A stretch of DNA of 11,787 nt from an uncultured Eubacteriales bacterium (GTDB taxonomy: Bacteria; Bacillota; Clostridia; Peptostreptococcales; Anaerovoracaceae). Below, piece after piece: positions 1 through 7,703 of this stretch. Both the position numbers and the translations under genes were made by a program. The first letter of the stretch is position 1. Each line of letters begins with the position of its first letter. The notes beneath the pieces are model-generated. The model was not told the DNA's origin, ran no database searches, and saw only the letters and a program-made list of their open reading frames with translations. The stretch covers positions 1-11,787 of the forward strand of contig URGK01000080.1 in the NCBI GenBank assembly GCA_900547295.1, in the 5' to 3' direction.

Positions 1-2477
1 TAAGCCTTTGCAAAGCCGTAAGCGGTTTTTTCGGCAACCGTTGAAATGGTGCCCGCCTTAAACACGTTTTCACTGCCGAACAGCGTTTCGGTGTATTTCT
101 GCACCGAGTTTTGAAATTCATCCGAAAAGTTAAGGTCTATATCAGGCTCCTTGTCGCCCTCAAATCCAAGGAAGGTTTCAAACGGAATGGTAAATCCCAG
201 CTGGTCCATTCTGGCGCCGCATTTCGGGCAGGCCTTTTCGGGCATATCAACTCCGCAGTCATATTCAGCGTTGTCTCCCCACTCAAGATATTTACACTCA
301 GGGCAAACATAATGAGGAGGCAGAGGGTTTACCTCTGTAATACCCGCCATAGTTGCCGCAAAAGAGGATCCTACCGAACCTCGTGAGCCTACAAGGTATC
401 CGTCTGACAGCGACTTGTTTACAAGCATCTGCGCGGACACATACATTACGGCATATCCGTTTCCTATTATTGAGTTAAGCTCCTTGTCGAGTCTTTCCTG
501 TATTTTAGGGTCAACATTGTCGCCGTAAATCTCGTGGAGCTTCTCGGCGCAGGCCTTGCGCAGAGTCTCCTCCGCTCCGTCTATATGCGGCGGGAATTTG
601 CCTTTAGGTACAGGCAGTATTCCGTCATCTATGCTGTCTGCTATGGCATTTGTGTTAGTTATAACTACCTCTCTTGCCCTGTCTGCTCCAAGATATGAAA
701 ACTCCTCAAGCATCTCGTCTGTAGTTCTGAAATACAGACCCTCGCCGCTTTCGGCATCCTTGTATCCCTGTCCCGCAAACAGTATGTTTCTGTATATGGC
801 ATCCTCCGGGTTTGTATAGTGTGAGTCTGTGGTTGCACACACCATTTTGCCGAGGCTGTCCGCTATGGCTATGATGCGCCTGTTGACGTCTTTGAGCGTC
901 TCATTGTCGGGAAAGATTTTCACATCCTCCACCAGATATCTGTTGTTTATGAGGGGCTGGATTTCAAGATAATCATAGAATCCGGCTATTTCTCTGATTT
1001 CATCGTCGGATTTGCCCTGCTTGAAGCCGCAGTATACCTCGCCCGCCTCGCAGGCAGCTCCTATAATTATTCCCTCTCTGTGTTTTTCAAGCACCGATCT
1101 TGGTATCCTCGGTCTTCTGTAAAAATAGTCGAGATGCGAAAGGGATACCAGCTTGTATATATTCTTCAGACCCTCCTGGGTCTTGGCAAGAAGTATGATA
1201 TGATATGTTCCTCTCGCCTTGTAGTCGATATTGCCCTCCTCATCTATAAGACCGGTATCGTCCAGCAGATAGCCCTCCATTCCGTATATGACTTTGATTT
1301 TGTCGCCTGCCGCCGAAGCCGCATCGGGGAAGGACTGAACCACGCCGTGGTCTGTTATGGCTATTGCGGGGTGTCCCCATTTGATTGCCTGCTTTACAAC
1401 CTCTTTGGCGTCATTGAGACCGTCCATGGAGCTCATTTTGGTATGAAGATGAAGTTCCACGCGCCTGCCGTCCTCGCAGGTGTCTTTTCTTTCTTTTATT
1501 TCGCCTTTTTCTATATCCCTGGCTTTAACTATAAGGACGTTGTCGTATGTATCCCACTCTGCCATACCTCTGATTTTAGCAAAAGTACCCGGCGTTAAAT
1601 GCTCTGCAAGCTCCTCCGCTTTCTCGTCCGGCACAAAGCATTTGACGCACATAGTTGTTCTCTTGTCGGTAACCAGTATGGTTGCAAGCTTAAGCCCCTC
1701 TCTGATAGTCCTGTCGGAAAGCTTGAAAACTATGCCCTCTATGGTAACCTCGCCGCTTTCCTGAGTAACCTCAAGCATAGGCATTGCCTCTGAATTGATG
1801 CGTCTGCCCATAATCTTGTTGCCCTCTACTACGTCTTTTTCTTTCGGCTTTCTTCTGAAGCCTCCGCCACCGCCGCCGTAGGACGGTTTTTCCGGAGCTG
1901 CTTTTTTAGGCTTTGGAGGAGCCTCCATGGCTTTTCTGACAGCCTCTGCCTCTATGCAGCATATATCGTTTACGCTCTCCTCATATCGCTCCTGATGATT
2001 GAGAAATGATACGGAGCAGGTTATCCCGAAATTATCCGAAATAAGCTGCTCAAATGTATGTCCAAGCTCCCGGTTGAGCTGCTCGCACATAGTCTGTCCC
2101 ACTGCAAATATATTCAGTATATCTCCTGTCAGCTCGAATTCATCGGTAACTATGGTCTTGGTCATACCGTGATATTTGCCGTTTACTATGGCTATCATAT
2201 GCTCTATGAAATGTCTTATGATTTCTTCATCTGTCTGTATCACATTATCATAGACAAATTCAAGCTTCACATCCTTTAATGCCGGCACTTCGCTTTTGAC
2301 TATGGCTCTGATTTTGAGCACGTCTTCGTAGGGCATAACGAAATTAGCCCTTATGTCTATGGTAAGTATTCCTGTTTCCTTAGACATAACGGCTCTCTCT
2401 ATTGAAAATCCGTATTCACTTTTGGGGTGTCTGCCCAGCCGTTCCCAGCTGATGCTGTTTTCAATAAGGTTTTTCAT
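1..2477 (-). CDS. polC: DNA polymerase III alpha subunit, PolC type (3' part beyond window; exonuclease domain absent)
   Basis: PolC is the main replicative DNA polymerase of Bacillota. About 825 N-terminal residues are present; the gene continues past the left edge in frame. In order I see: an N-terminal domain (about 1-175); a basic linker with six glycines (about 190-215); an OB-fold region (about 240-325); the first PHP half with HLHT (about 343) and ITDH (about 374); the second PHP half with SLSHLDYF, PRIPRSVLEKHR and TDSHYTNPED; the start of the polymerase core with DGYLVGSRGSVGSS; a four-cysteine zinc site (CPEC ... CPKCG, about 725-753); and the catalytic-region motif PDIDLNFS. The DnaQ-like exonuclease that normally splits the PHP domain is missing: VIYGMEG is followed after about 20 residues by TYHIILLAKTQEGLKNI. 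The ATG at 2477 follows the upstream stop by 8 bases with only a weak Shine-Dalgarno, so translation is probably coupled. Identity is certain; the missing domain is read directly. Confidence 0.96.
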   Translation of the reverse strand, partial: MKNLIENSISWERLGRHPKSEYGFSIERAVMSKETGILTIDIRANFVMPYEDVLKIRAIVKSEVPALKDVKLEFVYDNVIQTDEEIIRHFIEHMIAIVNGKYHGMTKTIVTDEFELTGDILNIFAVGQTMCEQLNRELGHTFEQLISDNFGITCSVSFLNHQERYEESVNDICCIEAEAVRKAMEAPPKPKKAAPEKPSYGGGGGGFRRKPKEKDVVEGNKIMGRRINSEAMPMLEVTQESGEVTIEGIVFKLSDRTIREGLKLATILVTDKRTTMCVKCFVPDEKAEELAEHLTPGTFAKIRGMAEWDTYDNVLIVKARDIEKGEIKERKDTCEDGRRVELHLHTKMSSMDGLNDAKEVVKQAIKWGHPAIAITDHGVVQSFPDAASAAGDKIKVIYGMEGYLLDDTGLIDEEGNIDYKARGTYHIILLAKTQEGLKNIYKLVSLSHLDYFYRRPRIPRSVLEKHREGIIIGAACEAGEVYCGFKQGKSDDEIREIAGFYDYLEIQPLINNRYLVEDVKIFPDNETLKDVNRRIIAIADSLGKMVCATTDSHYTNPEDAIYRNILFAGQGYKDAESGEGLYFRTTDEMLEEFSYLGADRAREVVITNTNAIADSIDDGILPVPKGKFPPHIDGAEETLRKACAEKLHEIYGDNVDPKIQERLDKELNSIIGNGYAVMYVSAQMLVNKSLSDGYLVGSRGSVGSSFAATMAGITEVNPLPPHYVCPECKYLEWGDNAEYDCGVDMPEKACPKCGARMDQLGFTIPFETFLGFEGDKEPDIDLNFSDEFQNSVQKYTETLFGSENVFKAGTISTVAEKTAYGFAKA

Positions 2478-2485
2478 ATTCTATG

Positions 2486-2914
2486 CTATCTGCCGAAGAA
2501 GCTGTCTGCTTCGGCTCTCCATTCAAGTTCTTCTTTGTTGTCTGTCTCATCTAAAACTATTCCGTGAACTCTCTTGTCGTGAGTATTTGCCACAACGGTT
2601 ACAAATGTAGTATATCCTGTCGCCTTGATTTCACCTGTTTCCTCTGATATAAGATCCACGTGAATTGTAATGCTTGTCCTGCCGCATCTTACCAGTGTGC
2701 TGCAGTAGCTTATTATCTCACCGGGCTCAACTGATTTGTTGAACTCGAATTTGTGACAGTTTTTGAACAGCAGTCCGTGTCTGTCGCCTGTTTCGGCTGC
2801 CGCCGCGATAAATGATGCCTCAACCATCCACTCTATGCCTCTTCCGGCATACAGGTTTTTGTGATGATTTAAATCGTCCATTTTTATCATATGTGATGCT
2901 CTATAAGTTTTCAT
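2486..2914 (-). CDS. Hotdog-fold acyl-CoA thioesterase-like protein
   Basis: A 142-residue protein of single hotdog-domain length. The N-terminal motif DDLNHHKNLYAGRGIEW (residues 13-29) matches the acyl-CoA hydrolase class (YciA/ACOT-like), whose D-x-N-x-x-G-x-L-F-G-G segment leads into the central helix; VEASFIAAAA (31-40) would be that helix. Later strands carry F/Y/V-rich segments (GYTTFVTVVA, 100-109), as expected for the sheet. These enzymes hydrolyse the thioester of acyl-CoA, but the substrate cannot be told from sequence. The ATG at 2914 lies inside the 3' end of ispG (14-base overlap), and the stop is 8 bases before polC, so the gene is embedded in the operon. An internal ATG at residue 9 is a possible alternative start. 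Residue K19 stands where many relatives have glycine. The fold is likely; the biological role is unknown. Confidence 0.8.
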   Translation of the reverse strand: MKTYRASHMIKMDDLNHHKNLYAGRGIEWMVEASFIAAAAETGDRHGLLFKNCHKFEFNKSVEPGEIISYCSTLVRCGRTSITIHVDLISEETGEIKATGYTTFVTVVANTHDKRVHGIVLDETDNKEELEWRAEADSFFGR

Positions 2915-3965
2915 ATTCCATAACCATCCTTGCTGTTTCTTCGACTATTTCGCTTTCTTTAACTTTTTTGATTATCTCTCCTCTGCGGAAGATAAGGCCC
3001 TCGCCTCTGCCGCAGGCAACTCCGATATCAGCCTCTCTTGCCTCTCCGGGGCCGTTTACGGCGCAGCCCATAACCGCCACCTTGAGCCTGCCTCTGCCGG
3101 CTCTGGCCTCTTCAAGAGCAGAAAGTCTTGCCTCTATTTCCGTCGCTATTCTTTCGAGGTCAACCTCGGTCCTGCCGCAGGTAGGGCATGACCTGATATC
3201 AATTGCCCCCTCTCTTAAATCAAGAGCTTTGAGGATTTCCTTTGCAGCAACAACCTCGCGAACGGGATCTGCCGTAAGAGACACTCTCATGGTGTCGCCT
3301 ATGCCGTCAAGCAGCAGAGCGCCTATTCCTATTGAGGATTTGATAATTCCGCTGTTTACAGTCCCCGCCTCTGTCACTCCTATATGCAGAGGATAATCGG
3401 ATTTCCTGTCTACAATGCGGTAGGCCTCATTGTTCATCTTAACATCGGAGGCCTTGAGGGATAAAACTATATCGTTAAATCCCAGCTGCTCAAGAATTTC
3501 GGCATTTTTAATGGCGCTCTCCGCAAGTCCCTCGGCGCATACTCCGCCGTATTCTGCAAGTATTTCTTTTTCGAGAGAGCCTGAGTTTACGCCTACCCTG
3601 ATAGGAATACCGGCGCTGCGGGCAGCCTCCGCCACCTGCCTTACTCTGTCCGTATCCCCTATATTTCCGGGATTTATCCTTATCTTGTCTGCTCCTGCAT
3701 TTATGGCCGCAAGGGCAAGGGTATAGTCAAAATGTATATCCGCAACCAGCGGCGCGTCAATTCTTTTTCGCACTTTGGCAAAGCCCTCTGCCGCTTCTTT
3801 CGTATTAACCGTAATCCGTATTATATCGCAGCCCGCGTCTGTGAGGCGGCGGCACTGCTCGATTGTGGCTGCGGCATCTGCGGTTTTGGTATTTGTCATC
3901 GACTGTATCGAAACAGGGGCATTTCCGCCTATTGCAACGCCCCCGCAAATCACTTGGTTTTTCAT
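2901..3965 (-). CDS. ispG: 4-hydroxy-3-methylbut-2-en-1-yl diphosphate synthase (flavodoxin/ferredoxin), GcpE
   Basis: IspG reduces methylerythritol cyclodiphosphate to HMBPP, the penultimate step of the MEP isoprenoid pathway, using a [4Fe-4S] cluster. The 354-residue protein has the usual bacterial layout: a TIM-barrel half with QSMTNT (21-26), VADIHFDY (75-82) and KIRINPGNIGD (94-104), then the C-terminal cluster domain. The three cluster cysteines are Cys260 and Cys263 in SCPTCGR and Cys301 in MGCAVNGPGE; Glu308 of that motif is the conserved catalytic-site acid. Length and motifs are complete, so it should be active. The start overlaps the rseP stop by one base (TGATG), which fixes the start and implies coupled translation. 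It shares the operon with dxr, the second enzyme of the same pathway, and with uppS, which consumes the product. Confidence 0.98.
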   Translation of the reverse strand: MKNQVICGGVAIGGNAPVSIQSMTNTKTADAAATIEQCRRLTDAGCDIIRITVNTKEAAEGFAKVRKRIDAPLVADIHFDYTLALAAINAGADKIRINPGNIGDTDRVRQVAEAARSAGIPIRVGVNSGSLEKEILAEYGGVCAEGLAESAIKNAEILEQLGFNDIVLSLKASDVKMNNEAYRIVDRKSDYPLHIGVTEAGTVNSGIIKSSIGIGALLLDGIGDTMRVSLTADPVREVVAAKEILKALDLREGAIDIRSCPTCGRTEVDLERIATEIEARLSALEEARAGRGRLKVAVMGCAVNGPGEAREADIGVACGRGEGLIFRRGEIIKKVKESEIVEETARMVMEYENL

Positions 3966-4966
3966 CAGGATATTATCCTTCCTATATCGTTAAAGGTTAC
4001 ATATATCATCAGCGCAAACAGTAATATAAGTCCTGCAAAATGGAATTTGCCCTCAATCTCGTCTGTAACACGCTTACCTGTTATCTTCCTTATGACAAGG
4101 AACAGCACTCTGCCTCCGTCAAGTGCAGGAAACGGCAGCAGGTTCATTATGGCAAGGTTTAAGGATATAAGGGCGGTCAGATATGCAACATAAACAAAGC
4201 CCATTTTGGAGGTTTCATTTACAATGGTTACAATACCCACAGGTCCCGAAAGCTCTTTGACTGCCACATCTCCCGTAAACAGCTGCCCTATGACTTTAAT
4301 CATGGTAACTCCCATAGACCAGGTGCCCTTTGCTCCGTTTACCACCGCTTTTGCAGGGTTATGAGTAACCTGCGTGGTTATTCCAAGCTTGTTGCGCTTT
4401 TCCTGCTTGTCATAGTATACAGCTACAGGGATATCCTCTGTAACACCCTCTCTGTCTACCGTAAGAGTTATCTCCTCCTTGTCGGTTTCGGAAATTGTCG
4501 TTATTATCTGCTGCCAGTCTTTCATAGGCTCATCGTCTATTGCCATTATGGTATCTCCGGGTTTTAGTCCCGCAGCCTCCGCAGGCAGTCCCTCTGTGAC
4601 GCCTCCGACAGTGTTGGTGGCACTGCCCGATACAAGCGCTATGATTATCATGATAACCAGCGCCAGAACTGCATTCATCGTGGCTCCGGCAACAAATACG
4701 AAGAATTTCTGCCAGCCGCTTTTTTTGTTCAGCGCGCGCTCATCGTCCGAGTCCTCATCCTCTCCCTCCATTGCGCAGTAGCCGCCTATCGGAATTATGC
4801 GCAGGGCGTAGAGGGTTTCTTTTCCCTGCTTTTTGAATATCGCAGGTCCCATGCCCAAGGCAAACTCGTTTACCTTGACATTACAAAGCTTCGCCGCTAT
4901 AAAGTGTCCGAACTCGTGGATAAATATAAGCAGCAGAAATATTACTATTGCATAAATTACTGTCAT
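3965..4966 (-). CDS. rseP: RIP metalloprotease RseP/RasP (site-2 protease family M50)
   Basis: A membrane zinc metalloprotease that cuts substrates within the bilayer, typically anti-sigma factors and leftover signal peptides. The 333-residue protein has the HEFGH zinc motif at 17-21 inside the first membrane helix (1-28), a second hydrophobic helix (88-112) with GATMNAVLALV, one PDZ domain (about 118-185, with the ligand-loop-like AAGLKPGD), then LLPFPALDGGR (276-286) supplying the third zinc ligand Asp283, and a last helix (309-324). Family members with one PDZ are the usual Gram-positive form. The gene starts 4 bases after the dxr stop and ends on the ispG start, so it is mid-operon. The physiological target is not shown here. 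Confidence 0.97.
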   Translation of the reverse strand: MTVIYAIVIFLLLIFIHEFGHFIAAKLCNVKVNEFALGMGPAIFKKQGKETLYALRIIPIGGYCAMEGEDEDSDDERALNKKSGWQKFFVFVAGATMNAVLALVIMIIIALVSGSATNTVGGVTEGLPAEAAGLKPGDTIMAIDDEPMKDWQQIITTISETDKEEITLTVDREGVTEDIPVAVYYDKQEKRNKLGITTQVTHNPAKAVVNGAKGTWSMGVTMIKVIGQLFTGDVAVKELSGPVGIVTIVNETSKMGFVYVAYLTALISLNLAIMNLLPFPALDGGRVLFLVIRKITGKRVTDEIEGKFHFAGLILLFALMIYVTFNDIGRIIS

Positions 4967-4970
4967 TTCA

Positions 4971-6113
4971 TTACCCCTGTAAAATATTTATTACGGCATT
5001 TCTTGCCGCTCTGTCAGCCTCTAATATGCCTTCTAAGTCTATATTATACTCAGGATTGTGCTGATTAAGCACTTCCTCCAGTGTGTTTTGTATGTCCGTA
5101 AATTTAATTCTGTTTTCTAAAAACAGCTTGACTAGAACCTCATTGGCTCCGTTTAATACAACAGGATAGCTGCCACCCTCTCTGATTGCGTCATAGGCAA
5201 AGCCGATACATTTGAATACCTCCATATCCGGTTTTTCAAAGGTAAGCTGCCCTGCCTCAAACAGATCGAGGCGCGGGAAGTCGTATTCCAGTCTGTCAGG
5301 ATACGAAAATGCATATCCTATAGGAACTCTCATGTCGGGAAGTCCAAGCTGCGCCATAACCGAGGTGTCCTCAAATTCCACCATTGAATGAACTATGCTC
5401 TGAGGGTGCACCAGCACCTGTATCTGCTCCGGTGCAACGTCAAAGAGCCATTTGGCCTCGATTACCTCAAAGCCCTTGTTCATCATTGTAGCAGAGTCGA
5501 TTGTAATCTTGCTGCCCATATTCCATTTAGGATGATTTAAGGCCTGCTCCAGTGTAACGTTTTGAAGCTGCTGCGCAGTATATCCTCTGAACGGCCCGCC
5601 TGAAGCCGTCAGCAGTATTCTTTTGATTCTGTTATTGTCATTTCCCTGCATGCACTGAAATATGGCGCTGTGTTCGCTGTCTACAGGCAGGATTTTAACT
5701 CCCTGCTGCCCCGCCATAGACATTATGAGCTGTCCGCCGGTCACAAGGGTTTCCTTGTTGGCAAGAGCTATATCTCTGCCCGCTTTGATTGCATAATATG
5801 TAGGCACAAGACCCGATATTCCAAGAAGCGAGTTTAATACCATGTCACAGTCGCATGATGCCGCTGCAATAAGTCCCTCAAGGCCGTACATTATTTCGGT
5901 ATCCGGAAACTCCTCTGCAAGTCTGTCCCTGTCTTCTTTCCTGCCTACAGCTGCAATTTCAGGGGAGAATTTTTTAATCTGCTCCCTGATTGCCTCAATG
6001 CGGGTGCTGCATGTAAGCGCTGCCGCTTTAAATTTATCGGGGTTTCTCTCAATTATATCAAGGGCCTGTGTTCCGATGGAACCTGTAGAGCCCAGTATCG
6101 CTATTTTTTTCAT
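4971..6113 (-). CDS. dxr: 1-deoxy-D-xylulose 5-phosphate reductoisomerase
   Basis: DXR converts DXP to MEP with NADPH and a divalent metal, the first committed step of the MEP pathway. I chose the ATG at 6113 (380 residues), because it begins with the family's standard MKKIAILGSTGSIG nucleotide-binding motif; an ATG at 6137 would add eight unrelated residues and overlap cdsA. Metal ligands are visible at D145 and E147 (VDSEHSAIFQC) and E216 (MMNKGFEVIEA); substrate-binding segments include SGGPFRG (171-177), NHPKWNMGSKITIDSATM (193-210) and HPQSIVHSMVEF (236-247). The C-terminal NGANEV helix is present. Length matches the family and nothing is missing. It follows the cdsA stop by 4 bases and precedes rseP by 4 bases. 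Confidence 0.98.
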   Translation of the reverse strand: MKKIAILGSTGSIGTQALDIIERNPDKFKAAALTCSTRIEAIREQIKKFSPEIAAVGRKEDRDRLAEEFPDTEIMYGLEGLIAAASCDCDMVLNSLLGISGLVPTYYAIKAGRDIALANKETLVTGGQLIMSMAGQQGVKILPVDSEHSAIFQCMQGNDNNRIKRILLTASGGPFRGYTAQQLQNVTLEQALNHPKWNMGSKITIDSATMMNKGFEVIEAKWLFDVAPEQIQVLVHPQSIVHSMVEFEDTSVMAQLGLPDMRVPIGYAFSYPDRLEYDFPRLDLFEAGQLTFEKPDMEVFKCIGFAYDAIREGGSYPVVLNGANEVLVKLFLENRIKFTDIQNTLEEVLNQHNPEYNIDLEGILEADRAARNAVINILQG

Positions 6114-6117
6114 CTGT

Positions 6118-6930
6118 CTATACCTGCATGATAACAAGAATTATATAGTAATAAACCATAGGGCCTGTAAAAAGCACGCTGTCAAATCTGTCCATAATAC
6201 CGCCGTGTCCCGGTATCAGATTACCGTAGTCCTTGATGCCCATTTTTCTCTTGAATATAGACGCTGTCAGATCCCCGAACTGTGAGATTGCACCGCCGAG
6301 AATACCCATTATAACGCAGTGAAGCATCAGCTCCTTTGCGAATATCAGGCTGAATACAAGGCTGAGTATCACGCTTCCCAGCATACCGCCGACGGAGCCC
6401 TCTATGCTTTTTTTAGGGCTTATCTTAGGGCAAAGCTTGTGTTTGCCCAGGGTCACTCCTGCAAAGTATGCAAATATATCTGTACCGAAAGCTGTGATAA
6501 ATACAAGCCATACCAGTATTCTGTAGTCCGCAAGCTGGTCTATCATCGTAATGTGGAATGAGAAGAATACCACATAGAAAAGTCCCATAATTGTAACCAG
6601 CCCGTCCTCAAGCTTTCTCTCCTCGATTTTGAACAGATAAAGAAGCGAAGCTATAACGCAGGCAAAGAACCAAACCATAAACCAGTGATAGTCAAGAGGC
6701 TCTCCCAGATGCCCTCCGCAAGCCGCCAGATTTATAATATACAGAAGCACCGCTCCTCCGATGCCTATGGGAAGACTTGCGTGTATATCCATCGCTTTAA
6801 AGCCCCTGTAAAATTCGTAAATCGCCATTATTCCTATTGCAAGGCAGCAGACCCATAAAATCCAGCCGCCGAAATATATTACAAGAAGCAGAGGCAGCAT
6901 TGCCAGCCCTGCAAGTATTCTCGTTTTCAT
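6118..6930 (-). CDS. cdsA: Phosphatidate cytidylyltransferase (CDP-diglyceride synthase)
   Basis: CdsA makes CDP-diacylglycerol from phosphatidic acid and CTP, the branch point for membrane phospholipids. The protein is a polytopic membrane enzyme of about 270 residues with roughly seven to eight hydrophobic segments. The C-terminal family signature is complete: S-I-F-K-R-K-M-G-I-K-D-Y, then IPGHGGIMDRFDS (about 239-251). Other conserved stretches are GTDIFAYFAG (149-158) and PKKSIEGSVGG (172-182). Two starts are possible. ATG at 6936 overlaps the uppS stop (ATGA) but is only 3 bases from the GGAGG at 6940-6944. ATG at 6930, two codons later, has a normal 9-base spacing, so I prefer it. Its lipid product pathway complements the neighbouring isoprenoid genes. 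Confidence 0.95.
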   Translation of the reverse strand: MKTRILAGLAMLPLLLVIYFGGWILWVCCLAIGIMAIYEFYRGFKAMDIHASLPIGIGGAVLLYIINLAACGGHLGEPLDYHWFMVWFFACVIASLLYLFKIEERKLEDGLVTIMGLFYVVFFSFHITMIDQLADYRILVWLVFITAFGTDIFAYFAGVTLGKHKLCPKISPKKSIEGSVGGMLGSVILSLVFSLIFAKELMLHCVIMGILGGAISQFGDLTASIFKRKMGIKDYGNLIPGHGGIMDRFDSVLFTGPMVYYYIILVIMQV

Positions 6931-6932
6931 AA

Positions 6933-7649
6933 TCATCTACCTCCAAAACGTCTGTCTCTTCCCTGAAATTCCTCAAGACATTTTTCGTATTCCTCCTGCG
7001 TGAAGTCAGGCCACAATACATCTGAAAATACAAATTCGCTGTAGGCTGCCTGCCACAGCAGGAAGTTTGAAAGTCTTTCCTCTCCGCTGGTTCTGATTAC
7101 AACGTCCGGATCCGGAACGTCATACATACCGGTATAAAGCTGCGAGGAAATCATATCGTAATCTATATCCTCCGGCGCTATCAGTCCCTCCTGCGCTTTG
7201 GCCGCAATAGCCTTAACTGCGCGGAGAATTTCCTCTCTGCCGCCGTAGTTAAGGGCAATATTGAACTGAAGCCCTGTGTTTGATGCCGTAAGCTCCAGTG
7301 CTTTTTCAAGTCTTGCTTTTGCATCTGCGGGGATTCTGGAGTAATCCCCCAGAATTTTTATTCTGACATTGTTCTTATGAAGCTCTTTGAGGTCATTGTC
7401 AATGTATATTACAAGCAGTCTGAAAATCCCCGAAATCTCCTCCACCGAACGCTTCCAGTTCTCTGTGGAGAAAGCATACACCGTAAGATGCTCAATTCCA
7501 AGATCTGAGGAACGTCTTACGATTTCTTTCATGGATTTCATACCTGCATTGTGCCCTGCAAATCTGGGCAGTTTTCTCTGTTTGGCCCACCTGCCGTTGC
7601 CGTCCATTATAACGGCGACGTGGCGGGGCATTCGTGTTTTGTCAAGCAT
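6933..7649 (-). CDS. uppS: Isoprenyl transferase / undecaprenyl diphosphate synthase (cis-prenyltransferase)
   Basis: UppS adds isopentenyl units in cis to farnesyl-PP, giving C55-PP, the lipid carrier for peptidoglycan and wall polymers. The 238-residue protein has HVAVIMDGNGRWA (10-22) with the catalytic Asp16, AGHNAGMK (31-38), AFSTENW (59-65), NYGGREE (134-140) and RTSGE-RLSNFLLWQ (186-200), all cis-prenyltransferase signatures. The ATG at 7649 has GAGGTG just upstream. A longer reading from a TTG at 7664 has no ribosome site and starts directly against a hairpin, so I reject it. The stop overlaps the upstream-most cdsA start codon as ATGA. It uses the isoprenoid units made by the Dxr/IspG pathway encoded downstream in the same operon. 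Confidence 0.97.
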   Translation of the reverse strand: MLDKTRMPRHVAVIMDGNGRWAKQRKLPRFAGHNAGMKSMKEIVRRSSDLGIEHLTVYAFSTENWKRSVEEISGIFRLLVIYIDNDLKELHKNNVRIKILGDYSRIPADAKARLEKALELTASNTGLQFNIALNYGGREEILRAVKAIAAKAQEGLIAPEDIDYDMISSQLYTGMYDVPDPDVVIRTSGEERLSNFLLWQAAYSEFVFSDVLWPDFTQEEYEKCLEEFQGRDRRFGGR

Positions 7650-7664
7650 ATTCACCTCATACAA

Positions 7665-7695
7665 GTAGTGTGGCCGTTTGCACGAGCCACACTAC
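7665..7695 (-). other. Strong intercistronic hairpin between frr and uppS
   Basis: A perfect 10-bp inverted repeat (GTAGTGTGGC at 7665-7674 and GCCACACTAC at 7686-7695) encloses an 11-base loop that can add three more pairs (CGT/ACG) with one bulged base. It fills most of the 54-base gap between the frr stop and the uppS start. In the direction of transcription it is followed by TTGTATGAGG, not a U-run, so it does not look like a classic intrinsic terminator. It could be an mRNA processing or stability element, or it could modulate uppS translation, since the uppS ribosome site lies about 7 bases beyond it. The structure is seen; the role is inferred. Confidence 0.7.
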
Positions 7696-7703
7696 AGGGT
7701 TTA

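Noticed and set aside
2812..3396. Plus-strand open frame of 194 codons opposite ispG
   Set aside because: It lies antisense to a fully conserved gene, has Ser/Leu/Pro-rich low-information sequence and no ribosome site; it is a shadow of ispG codon bias. The other plus-strand frames from 111 to 9130 are rejected for the same reason.
6114..6137. Longer dxr start at 6137
   Set aside because: It adds eight residues not found in the family and overlaps cdsA; MKKIAILGSTGSIG at 6113 is the standard beginning.
7650..7664. Longer uppS start (TTG at 7664)
   Set aside because: The TTG has no ribosome site and begins directly against the hairpin, while the ATG at 7649 has GAGGTG upstream and suits the family's N-terminus.
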